Shown here one piece after another: positions 52,828 to 62,294 of a stretch of 64,000 nt of DNA; the stretch's first letter is position 1, and each line of letters opens with the position of its first letter. The notes below the pieces were generated by a model. The model saw only the letters and a list, made by a program, of their open reading frames with translations. It did no database searches and was not told where the DNA came from. The position numbers were made by a program, and so were the translations under genes. Source of the stretch: Saccharophagus sp. K07 (GTDB lineage: Bacteria > Pseudomonadota > Gammaproteobacteria > Pseudomonadales > Cellvibrionaceae); the NCBI RefSeq assembly GCF_014336955.1, contig NZ_QRAI01000002.1:372001-436000 (forward strand), in the 5' to 3' direction.

Positions 52828-54135
52828 TGTGCAAACCGGCAACATAGGTAACAAAACAAACCGAGAGCATGGGTTACACAAGTATCGTATGAGCAAGGAG
52901 GACTTGCTTATGCCCTGGAACGAGACTTGTGTGATGGATTTGAAGATGCAGTTGATCGCTGACTGGCTGCGACAGGAAAGCAGCATCAGTGAATTAGCCC
53001 GAGGTTATGGCTTAAGCCGCAAAACGGTTTATAAGTGGGTGACGCGTTATCAGGATGAAGGAGCGTCTGGCCTGCAAGAGCGTTCACGTGCTCCCAAGCA
53101 TTGCCCGCACGCGGTGGCAGATGAAGTGGCAGACAAAATATTAGCCGCAAAACGTAGCCACCCAAGCTTTGGGCCCAAGAAGGTTATGGACCTGCTGCGC
53201 CGCAAGCAGCCTCAGGTTAGCTGGCCAGCAGATAGTACGGCGGGAGACCTGCTGAAGGCTGCGGGACTGGTAAAAAATCGGCGCTACAAGAAGCCTTATC
53301 CAGCTGACCCTCAACCTTTTGAGTTGGGAGACCGCAACAATGCGTTATGGAGCGTGGATTACAAAGGACAATACCCGACAACCAATGGTCGTTGGTGTTA
53401 CCCGTTGACGCTGACCGACAATGGCAGTCGTTATCTGCTGTGTTCTCAAGGTGTAACGGCTACGGATTATGCGCAGGCCAAGCCCATTCTTGAATGGACG
53501 TTCAAGAAATACGGGTTACCTGAAGGCATTTTGTCTGACAATGGATCACCCTTCGCCAGCCGTGCTGCAGGAGGGTTAACACGATTATCAAAATGGTGGA
53601 TTGATCTGGGAATCGCCGTGCATCGTACGAAGCCGGGTACACCCACTCAAAACGCCCGGCATGAGCGTATGCACGGCTCACTGAATCAGGCGATAGGTGA
53701 TCAGCTGCGAGGTTCCAGCTTGAGCCGACAACAAGCAATGCTGGAGTCGTTTCGACACGAATACAATTCCGAGCGCAGCCATGAAGCTTTGGGAAGAAAA
53801 ACGCCAGCCAGCGTCTACCAGCCATCAAGGCGAGCTTACTCACCTGTTTTAAAGCCAATTGAATATGACGCAGACCAGAAGGTCCGCAGCATTCGCCAAA
53901 ACGGTGAAATTAAATGGGGCGGCAAGTTGATCTACATCAGCGAGCTACTCGCTTTCAACCATGTAGGCATGAGAGAAATTGATAATGACCGAGTGGAAGT
54001 GAGATACAGCTTCCACCTACTTGGTCATATCAACTTAAAAACTTCGCGACTGGAAACTGCATGCGAGTGGCATGCAGGGGAAAAGGTGTAACCCATGTTG
54101 CCGGTTTAAAGTGTTACCTATGTTCCGGTTGCACA
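52828..54135 (+). mobile_element. IS481-type insertion sequence, apparently intact
   Basis: About 1308 bp with imperfect terminal inverted repeats: left TGTGCAAACCGGCAACATAG, right (inverted) TGTGCAACCGGAACATAGG; both then read GTAACA. A second inverted block, CATGGGTTACAC, lies about 40 bases inside each end. One transposase gene fills the middle. The flanks share only GGT, a weak candidate target duplication. It sits between a REP-like element and the rapA promoter region. Confidence 0.85.
52910..54091 (+). CDS. IS481-family transposase
   Basis: 393 residues from ATG 52910, chosen because GGAGG precedes it and the protein then starts 'MPWNETCVMDLKMQLI' as relatives do; a longer frame would start inside the terminal repeat. 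N-terminal helix-turn-helix ('SISELARGYGLSRKTVYKWVTRYQ'), then the rve integrase core with the DDE residues in 'WSVDYKGQYP', 'GILSDNGSPFAS' and 'NARHERMHGSL'. All three acidic residues are present, so the enzyme looks functional. Confidence 0.92.
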   Translation: MPWNETCVMDLKMQLIADWLRQESSISELARGYGLSRKTVYKWVTRYQDEGASGLQERSRAPKHCPHAVADEVADKILAAKRSHPSFGPKKVMDLLRRKQPQVSWPADSTAGDLLKAAGLVKNRRYKKPYPADPQPFELGDRNNALWSVDYKGQYPTTNGRWCYPLTLTDNGSRYLLCSQGVTATDYAQAKPILEWTFKKYGLPEGILSDNGSPFASRAAGGLTRLSKWWIDLGIAVHRTKPGTPTQNARHERMHGSLNQAIGDQLRGSSLSRQQAMLESFRHEYNSERSHEALGRKTPASVYQPSRRAYSPVLKPIEYDADQKVRSIRQNGEIKWGGKLIYISELLAFNHVGMREIDNDRVEVRYSFHLLGHINLKTSRLETACEWHAGEKV

Positions 54136-54331
54136 GGTACAAACCGAGGGGGCGGGGCCGATAGAGCAGCCTCGAACTTCGGTTCAGTCCGTCGCACAAA
54201 TCCCGATTTATCCCTAATCGAACATATCCTTCTTCTGAAAAAGCCTTACAATGCCGCGCGAAAAATTCGGGTGGTGGTCGTTCGGCTGCCCCTGATGTCC
54301 GATCAGGTGTCAGTTAGAGAGTCAAAGCGGT

Positions 54332-56962
54332 ATGGCGGATTTTGTCGTAGGTCAGCGTTGGGTGGTGGATGCGGAGCCGGAATTGGGGCTTGGCATTGTT
54401 GTCGGAGTGGATACTCGGGTCGTCACCCTGATGTTTCCGCAAGCGGACTGCGAGCGCATGTACGCGCGGGAAAAATCGCCTCTTACCCGCATAGCGTTCG
54501 ACGTAGGCGAGCAGATTCACACCACTGACGGACGCACCGGAACCGTTACCGCGGTCCACGAGCTCAACGGCCTCAAGTTATACGACATAGGCGAAGAGCA
54601 ACTGGTCCCCGAGCTGTCCCTGGCCAGCGAGATCAAGATGAACCAGCCGTTGCTGCGCCTGCAGACCGGCCAGCTCGATGCCGCCAAATGGTTTGCCTTT
54701 CGCCGTCAGTTGGATCGCGCCGTTGCGCGTACCTGGCAATCGCAACTGGGCGGCCTGCTCGGCGTGCGCGCCAATTTGATTCCCCATCAGCTTTACGTTG
54801 CCCACAGCGCCTGCAACCGGGAAAACGTCCGCGTGTTGCTAGCGGACGAGGTTGGTCTGGGTAAAACCATCGAAGCCGGCATGATCCTGACGCGTTTGCT
54901 GCGTTTTGACCGGGTGCGACGCGCCCTGGTGCTGGTGCCGGATGCGCTGCAAATTCAGTGGCTGGTGGAATTGATTCGCCGTTTTAATCTGCGCCCGGAT
55001 CTCTACGCGGCGGAAGAGCACGATTACCTCACCGGACAAATCCATCTGGTGCCGCACTCCGCCATGACCAGCGACGAACGTCTGCGCGAATTGGCGGGCG
55101 AGTTCGATCTGGTGATCGTCGATGAGGCTCACCATATCCAGCCTGGCTCTGAACCGTTTTCTTTGCTGGAACACCTCTCCGCCCAATGCCACCATTTGAT
55201 TTTGCTGTCCGCTACGCCAGAACAGTTGGGAGTGGAAAGCCATTTTGCCCGTCTGCGTTTGCTCGATCCTGCCAAATTCACTTCGCTGGAAGAATTCCTC
55301 GCCCAGGAGCAAACCTATGGCGAGTTGAATCAGAAAATTCGCGCCCTGCCCAAAGGGCGTGAGCAATTGATTCGCGATTATCAAGTTGATCCGTCCGTCG
55401 ACGATCAACAATTGCTGGATCAATTATTGGATTGCCACGGTATTGGCCGGGTGATGTTCCGCAATACGCGCGCATCTGTGCAGGGTTTCCCGCAGCGCGT
55501 CGCGGTGCCGCATAAATTGGAAGAAGATTCCTGGACCGCCAAGTTTGAATGGCTGGCGAATTTCACCCGCAAAAATCCCGGCAAAAAAATCCTGGTGATT
55601 TGCCATCTGGTGGAACACGTGCGCGCGTGTGAGGAACACTTGTGGCAGAAACACGGCATTCACGTTGCTCTGTTCCATGAAAATATGGATCTGATAGAGC
55701 GCGATAGCGCCGCTGCCTACTTTGCCGATATGGAACGCGGTTGCCAGTTGTTGCTGTGCTCGGAAATCGGCAGTGAAGGTCGCAATTTCCAATTCAGCCA
55801 TCATTTGGTGTGTCTGGATTTACCGGATCATCCGGATATGTTGGAACAGCGCATTGGCCGTCTGGATCGAATTGGTCAGCGCGAGACGGTTTCCATTCAT
55901 ATTCCCTATGCGGAAGGTTCTGCCGAGCAGGAAAAATTGACTTGGTATCACGAAGTGCTGGAATGTATCGATCGCCAGAGCCCGGCAGCCGGTGCAGTAC
56001 ACGATCGCTACTGGTCGCAATTGACGCATACAGATGCGGATAAATCTATTTGGGATGCCGCGCGCCAAATGCGTATGCAATTGGAACAGCAAATTCAGGA
56101 AGGGCGCGACGCGCTCTTGGAAATGAACAGCTGCCGTCAGCCGCAAGCGGCGCAACTGGTGCAAACCATCGCCGAATTTGAAAGTGAAACTCCACTTGCG
56201 CTGGTGGAGCAGGCGAGCGAATTGTTCCATTTTCACTTCGAAGAAACTCAAGGTGGCGCTTATTCTCTGATTCCCGCAGACAATATGTTGATTCCGTCAT
56301 TGCCTGGAATTCCTCTCGACGGTATCGAAGTGACATTCGATCGCGCCTTGGCCAATGCGCGTGAAGATGTGTTGTTCCTCACCTGGGATTCGCCGTTTAT
56401 TATCGGCTTGTGGGAAATCCTGCATCACTCAGATTTGGGATCGGCATCAGTGGCGTTCCTGCCCAGCAAACAATTGCCACCCGGCAAATGTCTGTTGGAA
56501 ACCTGTTTTGATATGGTGATCCAATCGGCGCAGGCGACCGCGTGTTTGCCGTTCCTGACAGATTTGTCGGTGCGCGCCTTGGTGCTCGATGTAGGCGATA
56601 AGGATTTGTCCGATGCACTGCCGGAACTTTCTTTCGAAAAATCCCTGACGCCTGCCGATAAAAAACTCGCGCGCAAAATTATCCAGTCGCGCAAGGATGT
56701 ATTGCCGCAGTGGTACCACAAGGCGGAAAAATTCGCCGAAGCCCGTTGCAAAGGATTATTGGATCAGGCGGTGCAGCGCGTGCAAGCCTATTTCAGCGGA
56801 GAGGCTCAGCGATTGGAAAGTCTGGCGCGGCGCAATCCAGCTGTGAATATGGACGAAGTGGCGGCGCTGCGGGAAAAAGAAGCGGCGATCATTCACGCGT
56901 TACAGAGTCAGGTGCAGGTGCAGTTGTCGGCGATTCGGTTGGTGGTGACGACGGCGCCTTAA
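54332..56962 (+). CDS. rapA: RapA, RNA polymerase-associated SWI/SNF ATPase
   Basis: 876 residues, about 90 shorter than the E. coli protein, with the loss mostly in the C-terminal half. The N-terminal tandem Tudor-like domain starts 'FVVGQRWVVDAEPELGLGIVV'. Helicase motifs: Walker A 'LLADEVGLGKTIEAGMIL', DEAH in 'LVIVDEAHHI', motif III 'LLSATP', and motifs V/VI in 'LLLCSEIGSEGRNFQFSH' and 'EQRIGRLDRIGQ'. RapA recycles RNA polymerase after termination. The insertion sequence ends about 200 bases upstream and may affect its promoter. Confidence 0.93.
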   Translation: MADFVVGQRWVVDAEPELGLGIVVGVDTRVVTLMFPQADCERMYAREKSPLTRIAFDVGEQIHTTDGRTGTVTAVHELNGLKLYDIGEEQLVPELSLASEIKMNQPLLRLQTGQLDAAKWFAFRRQLDRAVARTWQSQLGGLLGVRANLIPHQLYVAHSACNRENVRVLLADEVGLGKTIEAGMILTRLLRFDRVRRALVLVPDALQIQWLVELIRRFNLRPDLYAAEEHDYLTGQIHLVPHSAMTSDERLRELAGEFDLVIVDEAHHIQPGSEPFSLLEHLSAQCHHLILLSATPEQLGVESHFARLRLLDPAKFTSLEEFLAQEQTYGELNQKIRALPKGREQLIRDYQVDPSVDDQQLLDQLLDCHGIGRVMFRNTRASVQGFPQRVAVPHKLEEDSWTAKFEWLANFTRKNPGKKILVICHLVEHVRACEEHLWQKHGIHVALFHENMDLIERDSAAAYFADMERGCQLLLCSEIGSEGRNFQFSHHLVCLDLPDHPDMLEQRIGRLDRIGQRETVSIHIPYAEGSAEQEKLTWYHEVLECIDRQSPAAGAVHDRYWSQLTHTDADKSIWDAARQMRMQLEQQIQEGRDALLEMNSCRQPQAAQLVQTIAEFESETPLALVEQASELFHFHFEETQGGAYSLIPADNMLIPSLPGIPLDGIEVTFDRALANAREDVLFLTWDSPFIIGLWEILHHSDLGSASVAFLPSKQLPPGKCLLETCFDMVIQSAQATACLPFLTDLSVRALVLDVGDKDLSDALPELSFEKSLTPADKKLARKIIQSRKDVLPQWYHKAEKFAEARCKGLLDQAVQRVQAYFSGEAQRLESLARRNPAVNMDEVAALREKEAAIIHALQSQVQVQLSAIRLVVTTAP

Positions 56963-56985
56963 CTTTCTGTATTGAATATTCGGTG

Positions 56986-57072
56986 TGTCGGAAGGGGACT
57001 TTGTCCGGCCCACTGGGTGTTTTTTGTTGGATATCCAGAGTGTCGGAAGGCGGCTGCGCCTTTTCCGACCTG
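56986..57072. repeat. Palindromic repeats (family B)
   Basis: Two units starting TGTCGGAAGG; the second is GTCGGAAGGCG-GCTG-CGCCTTTTCCGAC (57042-57070), a strong hairpin. Same family as 25175-25228. Lies between convergent genes and may act as terminator. Confidence 0.65.
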
Positions 57073-57081
57073 ATTTTCGAT

Positions 57082-57993
57082 TTATTGGGTGTGTAGCACC
57101 TCAAAACCTTCCTCATAGCGGCTGAGCAGCTGTTGCAGATAAAACTCGTTGCGTTCATCGCTGATCAGCGGGTTTTTCAGCACAATCAATTTGCGTTTCT
57201 GTACTTTTAATTCAGTCCACACGTAATGGAAATGCCGGTCGAACAATTGTTGTAGTGAACCGTCTTGCAGTGCTATTTGCACACCTTTGTGCAGGCGTTC
57301 GGCGAGTTGCGGTTTTCCGGCGTGTACATATAAATAGAAAGGCAACGCGTAAAACAGGCTGACATCCCGGCTCAGCGTGAGCTCAGGGTGAATTTCCCGC
57401 TGATTTGCCAGAGTTGTGTGTGCTTCCAGTGTGCTTAAGGGAATGTAGTCGAAGCGCCCGTGCATCAACATCGGAAATAAGGCGTCGAAATTGTGCGCTT
57501 CAACGACCGGAATCTGGTTACCTGCCAAAATTTCGACGTCGATCCATTTTTCCCCAAGTCCTGCGGTCAGTTCGCCAAAATTCTGTGGATTCCCTTTTTC
57601 TTTTATATGCGCTCGCGCCTGCTGCGTGGTAATTAAATCGCGCAGTCCCAACATGCCGTTCAGCACGGGAAATTCCACGGGAATCACTTTGGAACTGTCG
57701 ACATAGCGGCCATTCCAGTGCGGGGAGAAGAGTAAATCGAGCAGTGCGCCTTTTTCGGTTTCCAGCTTTAACCGGTTGGAGGACATGAACTCCTCCAGAT
57801 AAACCAGTTCATAAGGCCCATATTCCGCCACGGTTTTATCCAGCGTCAGCTTGAGCACATTGGCGAGATAAAGCCGCAGCAGCGGGGAATATCCCTGATT
57901 GTAATGCCGGATGATTTCGGTAGCGCCGGCGTACGGGCTAAGGCCAAGCCAAAGCAAAAATGCCGCGCACAAACGGCGAAAGTGGAGCTGCAC
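57082..57993 (-). CDS. Periplasmic solute-binding-like protein (family 3 type)
   Basis: 303 residues with a signal peptide (cleavage near 'SPYAGATE'). The mature protein has the two-lobe arrangement of amino-acid-type solute-binding proteins, with 'LLFSPHWNGRYVDSSKVIPVEFPVLNGMLGLR' (about 88-119) as the hinge and 'LPFYLYVHAGKPQLAERLHKGVQIALQDGSLQQLFDRHF' (about 217-255) near the C-terminus. No ABC transporter genes are nearby. Divergent from a histidine kinase gene, so it may act as a sensor or partner in signalling rather than in uptake. Confidence 0.7.
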   Translation of the reverse strand: MQLHFRRLCAAFLLWLGLSPYAGATEIIRHYNQGYSPLLRLYLANVLKLTLDKTVAEYGPYELVYLEEFMSSNRLKLETEKGALLDLLFSPHWNGRYVDSSKVIPVEFPVLNGMLGLRDLITTQQARAHIKEKGNPQNFGELTAGLGEKWIDVEILAGNQIPVVEAHNFDALFPMLMHGRFDYIPLSTLEAHTTLANQREIHPELTLSRDVSLFYALPFYLYVHAGKPQLAERLHKGVQIALQDGSLQQLFDRHFHYVWTELKVQKRKLIVLKNPLISDERNEFYLQQLLSRYEEGFEVLHTQ

Positions 57994-58323
57994 GAGGAAA
58001 TCTTCTCCTTTATTCCATTAACAGACTTCTATCAGCATAGTCGATGTGCAGAAAACTCGAAGATGCGCCAGAAACCAGCGGAAGTGGAATAAAGAAACGG
58101 AATTTCCTATTGAATCAGAATAGAAAGCAAAAGATTTGCCGACAATAAGCTTAAAAATCCGACTCCCGGTTAGGCGAAGCCTTAATCGCTGGCTATAGTG
58201 AAAAAATATATGACTGATAGTCTTTAACTAAAAGCTATTTAAGAAGACCTGTACTCGGCTGATTTTAGCGGTAGCTTCAAAACCGAATGATGCGCGCGAT
58301 AACTCGATTTAATTAGGGAAAGC
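57994..58323. other. Divergent intergenic region
   Basis: 330 bases between the solute-binding protein and the histidine kinase, presumably with promoters for both. Contains CTCGGCTGATTTTAGCGG near 58255, resembling part of repeat family C. No gene seen. Confidence 0.4.
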
Positions 58324-59901
58324 ATGACTCAGACACCAGGCCGCACGCATGGACATCGCTTGCAGCGATACCTTGCGATAGTGGTATTTCTATCCATTGC
58401 ACTGCCGGCTGTGATCAGTGGAAGTGTGCTTATTTGGCAGAACTACCAGCGCACGCTCGAACAGGACAGTCTGGCGACGGCGAACAACTACATCGACTTG
58501 CTGCAGGGCGGTATGTCGGTGCCGCTGTGGAATGTCTCACCGGAGTTGGGACGTCCGTTGATGGACAGTATTTTGGTGGACACGGCGGTGGTGGCGATCC
58601 GTGTAGTGACAGATCGCGATGAGCCTTTTTTGGAATATGTGCGTGCGCCGAATGACTCGGTAGCAAGCGATCACATTATTTTGAAGCGCAATGTACTGCA
58701 CAGCCGGGAACGGATTGGCTCGGTGGAATTGCACTACAGCCTTGCTGCAGCGCAGGCGCGGGCAGCGGGTGAAACCCGCTTGTTGGCCATTATTATTTTT
58801 GTGCAGTTGGTGGTGTCACTGGTGACCATCTCCTGGATGTTGCACCGAAAAGTGTTATCGCCGCTGAAAAAATTGTCGGTCGCGGCAGCGGGAATTGCCA
58901 AAGGTGACCTGAAAACGAATATTCCGAAACTTGCCGATGACGAGTTCGGGGCTCTATCTCAACAGCTCGAAATCATGCGGCAGGAATTGGATAACAATTT
59001 TTCTGAATTGGAAAAGCGGGTGGATAAACGCACTCTGGAATTGCGCGTGACCAATGAAGCCTTGCAAGGCACCTTGGATCGCCTGCAGCAGGCGCAGGAG
59101 CATTTGATCCAGTCGGAAAAACTGGCGGCGCTTGGCTCCCTGGTTGCAGGGGTTGCGCATGAATTGAATACGCCGATTGGCAATGGCCTGACCGTCGCCA
59201 CGGCCATGTGTGAAAGTTGCGACTCCATAAAACGGGAAATGCAAAGCGGTTTGACCCGTTCATCCCTGGAGAAATTTTTGCGCGAGATGGACGAAGGCTC
59301 ACAACTTGTGTGGCGCAATTTGGAAAAATCTGCGGAACTGGTTAGCAGTTTTAAACAAGTAGCCATGGATCGGACCAGTGCGCAGCGGCGGAATTTCGAT
59401 TTGTTGTCAATACTGCAGGAAACTCGTTTGACGTTATCACCGGCATTTAAGCGCACTCCTTATGTAGTGGATATTCAAGTGCCGGAGAATGTGATTTTGG
59501 ATAGTTACCCGGGGCCCTTAGGGCAGGTGGTGACGAATTTGCTGAATAACACGCTGGTGCATGCGTTTGACGGACGGGAGTCCGGTAGGGTGGTCATGCG
59601 GGCGGAAAAACAAGACGATAAAGTGGAATTGGTTATCGAAGATGATGGTGTAGGAATTCCAGATGCAAATAAAGGAAAAATTTTCGATCCATTTTTTACC
59701 ACCAAACTCGGTGCCGGCGGCAACGGTTTGGGGTTACATATTGTGCATAACATCGTCACAGGTATTTTAGGGGGGGAAATACGGCTGTGGTCGCAGGTGG
59801 GTGAGGGAACACGCTTTATTCTGACCTTGCCTCTGTGTGCACCGGAAGAAGGTGCGCAGGAGCAGGATCAGTCTAAATCAGAACTGCTTGCGACAATTTA
59901 A
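58324..59901 (+). CDS. Sensor histidine kinase
   Basis: 525 residues. A membrane helix (about 15-38), a periplasmic domain of about 115 residues ('NNYIDLLQGGMSVPLWNVSPELGRPLMDSIL...'), a second helix (about 152-172), a HAMP linker ('RKVLSPLKKLSVAAAGIAKGDL'), a coiled coil, then the H-box 'VAGVAHELNTPIGNGL' with His279, and the ATPase boxes 'VTNLLNNTLVHAF', 'IEDDGVGIP', 'IFDPFFTTKLGAGGNGLGL'. All catalytic boxes are present. Followed 21 bases later by its likely response regulator. The stimulus is unknown. Confidence 0.92.
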   Translation: MTQTPGRTHGHRLQRYLAIVVFLSIALPAVISGSVLIWQNYQRTLEQDSLATANNYIDLLQGGMSVPLWNVSPELGRPLMDSILVDTAVVAIRVVTDRDEPFLEYVRAPNDSVASDHIILKRNVLHSRERIGSVELHYSLAAAQARAAGETRLLAIIIFVQLVVSLVTISWMLHRKVLSPLKKLSVAAAGIAKGDLKTNIPKLADDEFGALSQQLEIMRQELDNNFSELEKRVDKRTLELRVTNEALQGTLDRLQQAQEHLIQSEKLAALGSLVAGVAHELNTPIGNGLTVATAMCESCDSIKREMQSGLTRSSLEKFLREMDEGSQLVWRNLEKSAELVSSFKQVAMDRTSAQRRNFDLLSILQETRLTLSPAFKRTPYVVDIQVPENVILDSYPGPLGQVVTNLLNNTLVHAFDGRESGRVVMRAEKQDDKVELVIEDDGVGIPDANKGKIFDPFFTTKLGAGGNGLGLHIVHNIVTGILGGEIRLWSQVGEGTRFILTLPLCAPEEGAQEQDQSKSELLATI

Positions 59902-59922
59902 TTCAGCAGTAGGTGTGTTCTC

Positions 59923-62190
59923 ATGAGTGGTAATTTTCCAAAAGATAAAGACCTCTTCGTCTTCAAAGACGAAGGCAAGATGATCCTGATTACCGATACG
60001 GGCTCACCTGGCTCCAGCGATACCCAAGACGATGACGATCGCGTGTGGCGGATTCTGATCACCGATGATGAAGAGGAAGTTCATCAGGCGACGCTCTATG
60101 CACTGCGCGATACCAAAATTCTGACCCGCAATCTGGAGTTTTACCACGCCTACAACAGCGCCCAGGCGCTGGATATATTGCGCACAGTCCCGGATATTGC
60201 CGTGATACTGCTCGATGTCGTAATGGAAACATCGAACGCAGGTCTCGACCTTGTTCCCGTCATTCGCGAACAACTCAAAATGAACGATTTGCGCATTATT
60301 TTGCGCACCGGCGAACCGAATCAGGCGCCGGAAATTGACGTCATTCGCGATTACGATATCAACGACTACAAGCTCAAATCCGATCTCACCAAGAAAAAAC
60401 TCTACGCTTCACTGACGTCGGCGGTGCGTTCGTACAAACAATTGCGCACCATCGAGGACAGTAAAAAAGGTTTGAATATGATCCTGCAGGCCAGCTCGGA
60501 ATTGCTGACCCAGGAGGGGCTGAACAATTTTGCCCAGGGCGTCATTATTCATATAGCTGCGCTGCTCGGCGTGGCGCCTGAAGGCGTGATTTGTGTGCGT
60601 CGACGCGACCAACACGTTGAAGAAGATTTAATGATTATCGCGGCGGCGGGGGATTATTGCTCGCTTATCGACCGGCCCTTGTCGGAAATGAGCGAAAGCA
60701 TAACATCACGCTTGTTGCGTGAAAGTCTCGATAATCGCTGTAATGTTTTCCATAAAACTGGTGTGGCACTCTATCTCGGCAGTCATACACGCGGCGATAT
60801 GAGTTGTTATGTGGCCAGCGGAACACCTATTTCCGATGTAGATAAAGGCCTGTTGGAAATTTTCTGTAACAATATCGCGTTGTGCGCTGACAATATCAGT
60901 TTCCTGGAAAGCTTAAAGGATTACGCGTTTACCGATACCCTGGTGGGCTTGCCCAACCGCAACGCGCTGGAAGAAGTGATCAACCGTTATATTGATCAAA
61001 AATCCGATGTGCCTTATTCGCTGGCGCTGATCGATATAGATAATTTCGCGGAAATCAATGCGGCGCTTGGTCAGGAGTACGGCGATCAATTATTGAAAAC
61101 AGCGGCGGATCGTTTAAAAGCGCGCTTTTATGAGCCTAATACGGTTGCGCGGGTTGGTGGCGATACTTTTGCTGTTTTCGGCCCTACATCACATGTGCAG
61201 AAAAAAGCGCTGTTGCAGCCGTTTGTGAATCCCTTCCAAATTGGCGGCGAATTGCAGTTGTTGTCGATCACTGCAGGCATAGTTCCCTTGACCGAAATTC
61301 AAGGCAGAGGCTCTGAGGCGATCAAGGATGCGTCCATTGTCCTTAAGCAGGCGAAGAACCAGAGTCGCGGGCAAGTGGTGATGTTCCACCATAAGATGGT
61401 GGACGATGCGCGTTCGCGTTTGCAGATGCTGCGCAATTTGCGCTCTGCATTTGAATTGAATCAGCTGTTTCTGGTATTTCAACCGAAATTGAAACTGAGC
61501 GATCTCAGCGTCACAGGATTTGAAGCTTTGATTCGCTGGAAAGACAGTTCCGGTCGATTTGTATCACCCGGGGAATTTATTCCACTGGCGGAACAATCCG
61601 GTCTGATTATTCGCATGGGCGAGTGGATTCTGCGCAATGCCATTGCGGAGCTCGCACTGTTGCGTGCGAAAGGCTACATGAATACCAGCATGGCGGTGAA
61701 TTTATCGGTGGCGCAGTTGGAGCATCCCGATGTACTGGAAATGCTCATGCGCGTCATTGGTGAAAACAATATAGATCCGAGCTTCATCGAGCTGGAAATT
61801 ACTGAATCCATCGCCATGGGGGATATAGAAGCAAACCTGCGTCGCCTGGAAAAAATACGCGAGATCGGCTTTAAATTGTCCATGGATGACTTTGGTACAG
61901 GGTTTTCATCCTTTACCTACCTGCAAAAAATGCCGATCAATTGCTTAAAAATCGATCGCTCATTCGTCAATCGCTCCAACACCAAAAGCGGGCGGGAAAT
62001 TGTCGAGATGATCGTGCAATTGGGCAAAACCTTGGGTCTGAATGTTATCGCCGAAGGTGTGGAAGAAGAAGTGCAAGGCGTGCTGTTGAAAGAAATGGGC
62101 TGCCATGAAGTGCAGGGCTTTTTCTACGCTAAACCGATGGAGCGTGAACAATTGCATCAGTGGCTGGCTGCGCGTAAAGCGAGAGGTTGA
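59923..62190 (+). CDS. Response regulator with DUF3369, degenerate GGDEF and EAL domains
   Basis: 755 residues. Receiver domain (about 42-165) with phosphoacceptor Asp98 in 'VILLDVVMET' and acidic pair 'TDDEEE'. Then a GAF-like DUF3369 domain (about 170-330), a GGDEF domain whose active loop reads GGDTF (412-416), so it should not make cyclic di-GMP, and an EAL domain with 'GFEALIRWK', 'NLSVAQLEHP', 'ELEITES', 'DDFGTGFSSF', 'KIDRSFV' and 'AEGVEEE', all residues needed for phosphodiesterase activity. So it likely lowers cyclic di-GMP when phosphorylated by the kinase encoded 21 bases upstream. The N-terminal 'FPKDKDLFVFKDE' extension is common in DUF3369 proteins. Confidence 0.92.
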   Translation: MSGNFPKDKDLFVFKDEGKMILITDTGSPGSSDTQDDDDRVWRILITDDEEEVHQATLYALRDTKILTRNLEFYHAYNSAQALDILRTVPDIAVILLDVVMETSNAGLDLVPVIREQLKMNDLRIILRTGEPNQAPEIDVIRDYDINDYKLKSDLTKKKLYASLTSAVRSYKQLRTIEDSKKGLNMILQASSELLTQEGLNNFAQGVIIHIAALLGVAPEGVICVRRRDQHVEEDLMIIAAAGDYCSLIDRPLSEMSESITSRLLRESLDNRCNVFHKTGVALYLGSHTRGDMSCYVASGTPISDVDKGLLEIFCNNIALCADNISFLESLKDYAFTDTLVGLPNRNALEEVINRYIDQKSDVPYSLALIDIDNFAEINAALGQEYGDQLLKTAADRLKARFYEPNTVARVGGDTFAVFGPTSHVQKKALLQPFVNPFQIGGELQLLSITAGIVPLTEIQGRGSEAIKDASIVLKQAKNQSRGQVVMFHHKMVDDARSRLQMLRNLRSAFELNQLFLVFQPKLKLSDLSVTGFEALIRWKDSSGRFVSPGEFIPLAEQSGLIIRMGEWILRNAIAELALLRAKGYMNTSMAVNLSVAQLEHPDVLEMLMRVIGENNIDPSFIELEITESIAMGDIEANLRRLEKIREIGFKLSMDDFGTGFSSFTYLQKMPINCLKIDRSFVNRSNTKSGREIVEMIVQLGKTLGLNVIAEGVEEEVQGVLLKEMGCHEVQGFFYAKPMEREQLHQWLAARKARG

Positions 62191-62294
62191 TGTGAAGTGC
62201 TTCGCTTGATCATGCTGTGCTTGCTTTCTCGATAGAAGACAAGCACGTACGTATTTTGCAAAATTAGTTTTAAATCGCGCGGAAGAAATTAGTG

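Noticed and set aside
52822-54138. Target-site duplication of the IS
   Set aside because: Only GGT is shared by the two flanks, too short to be convincing.
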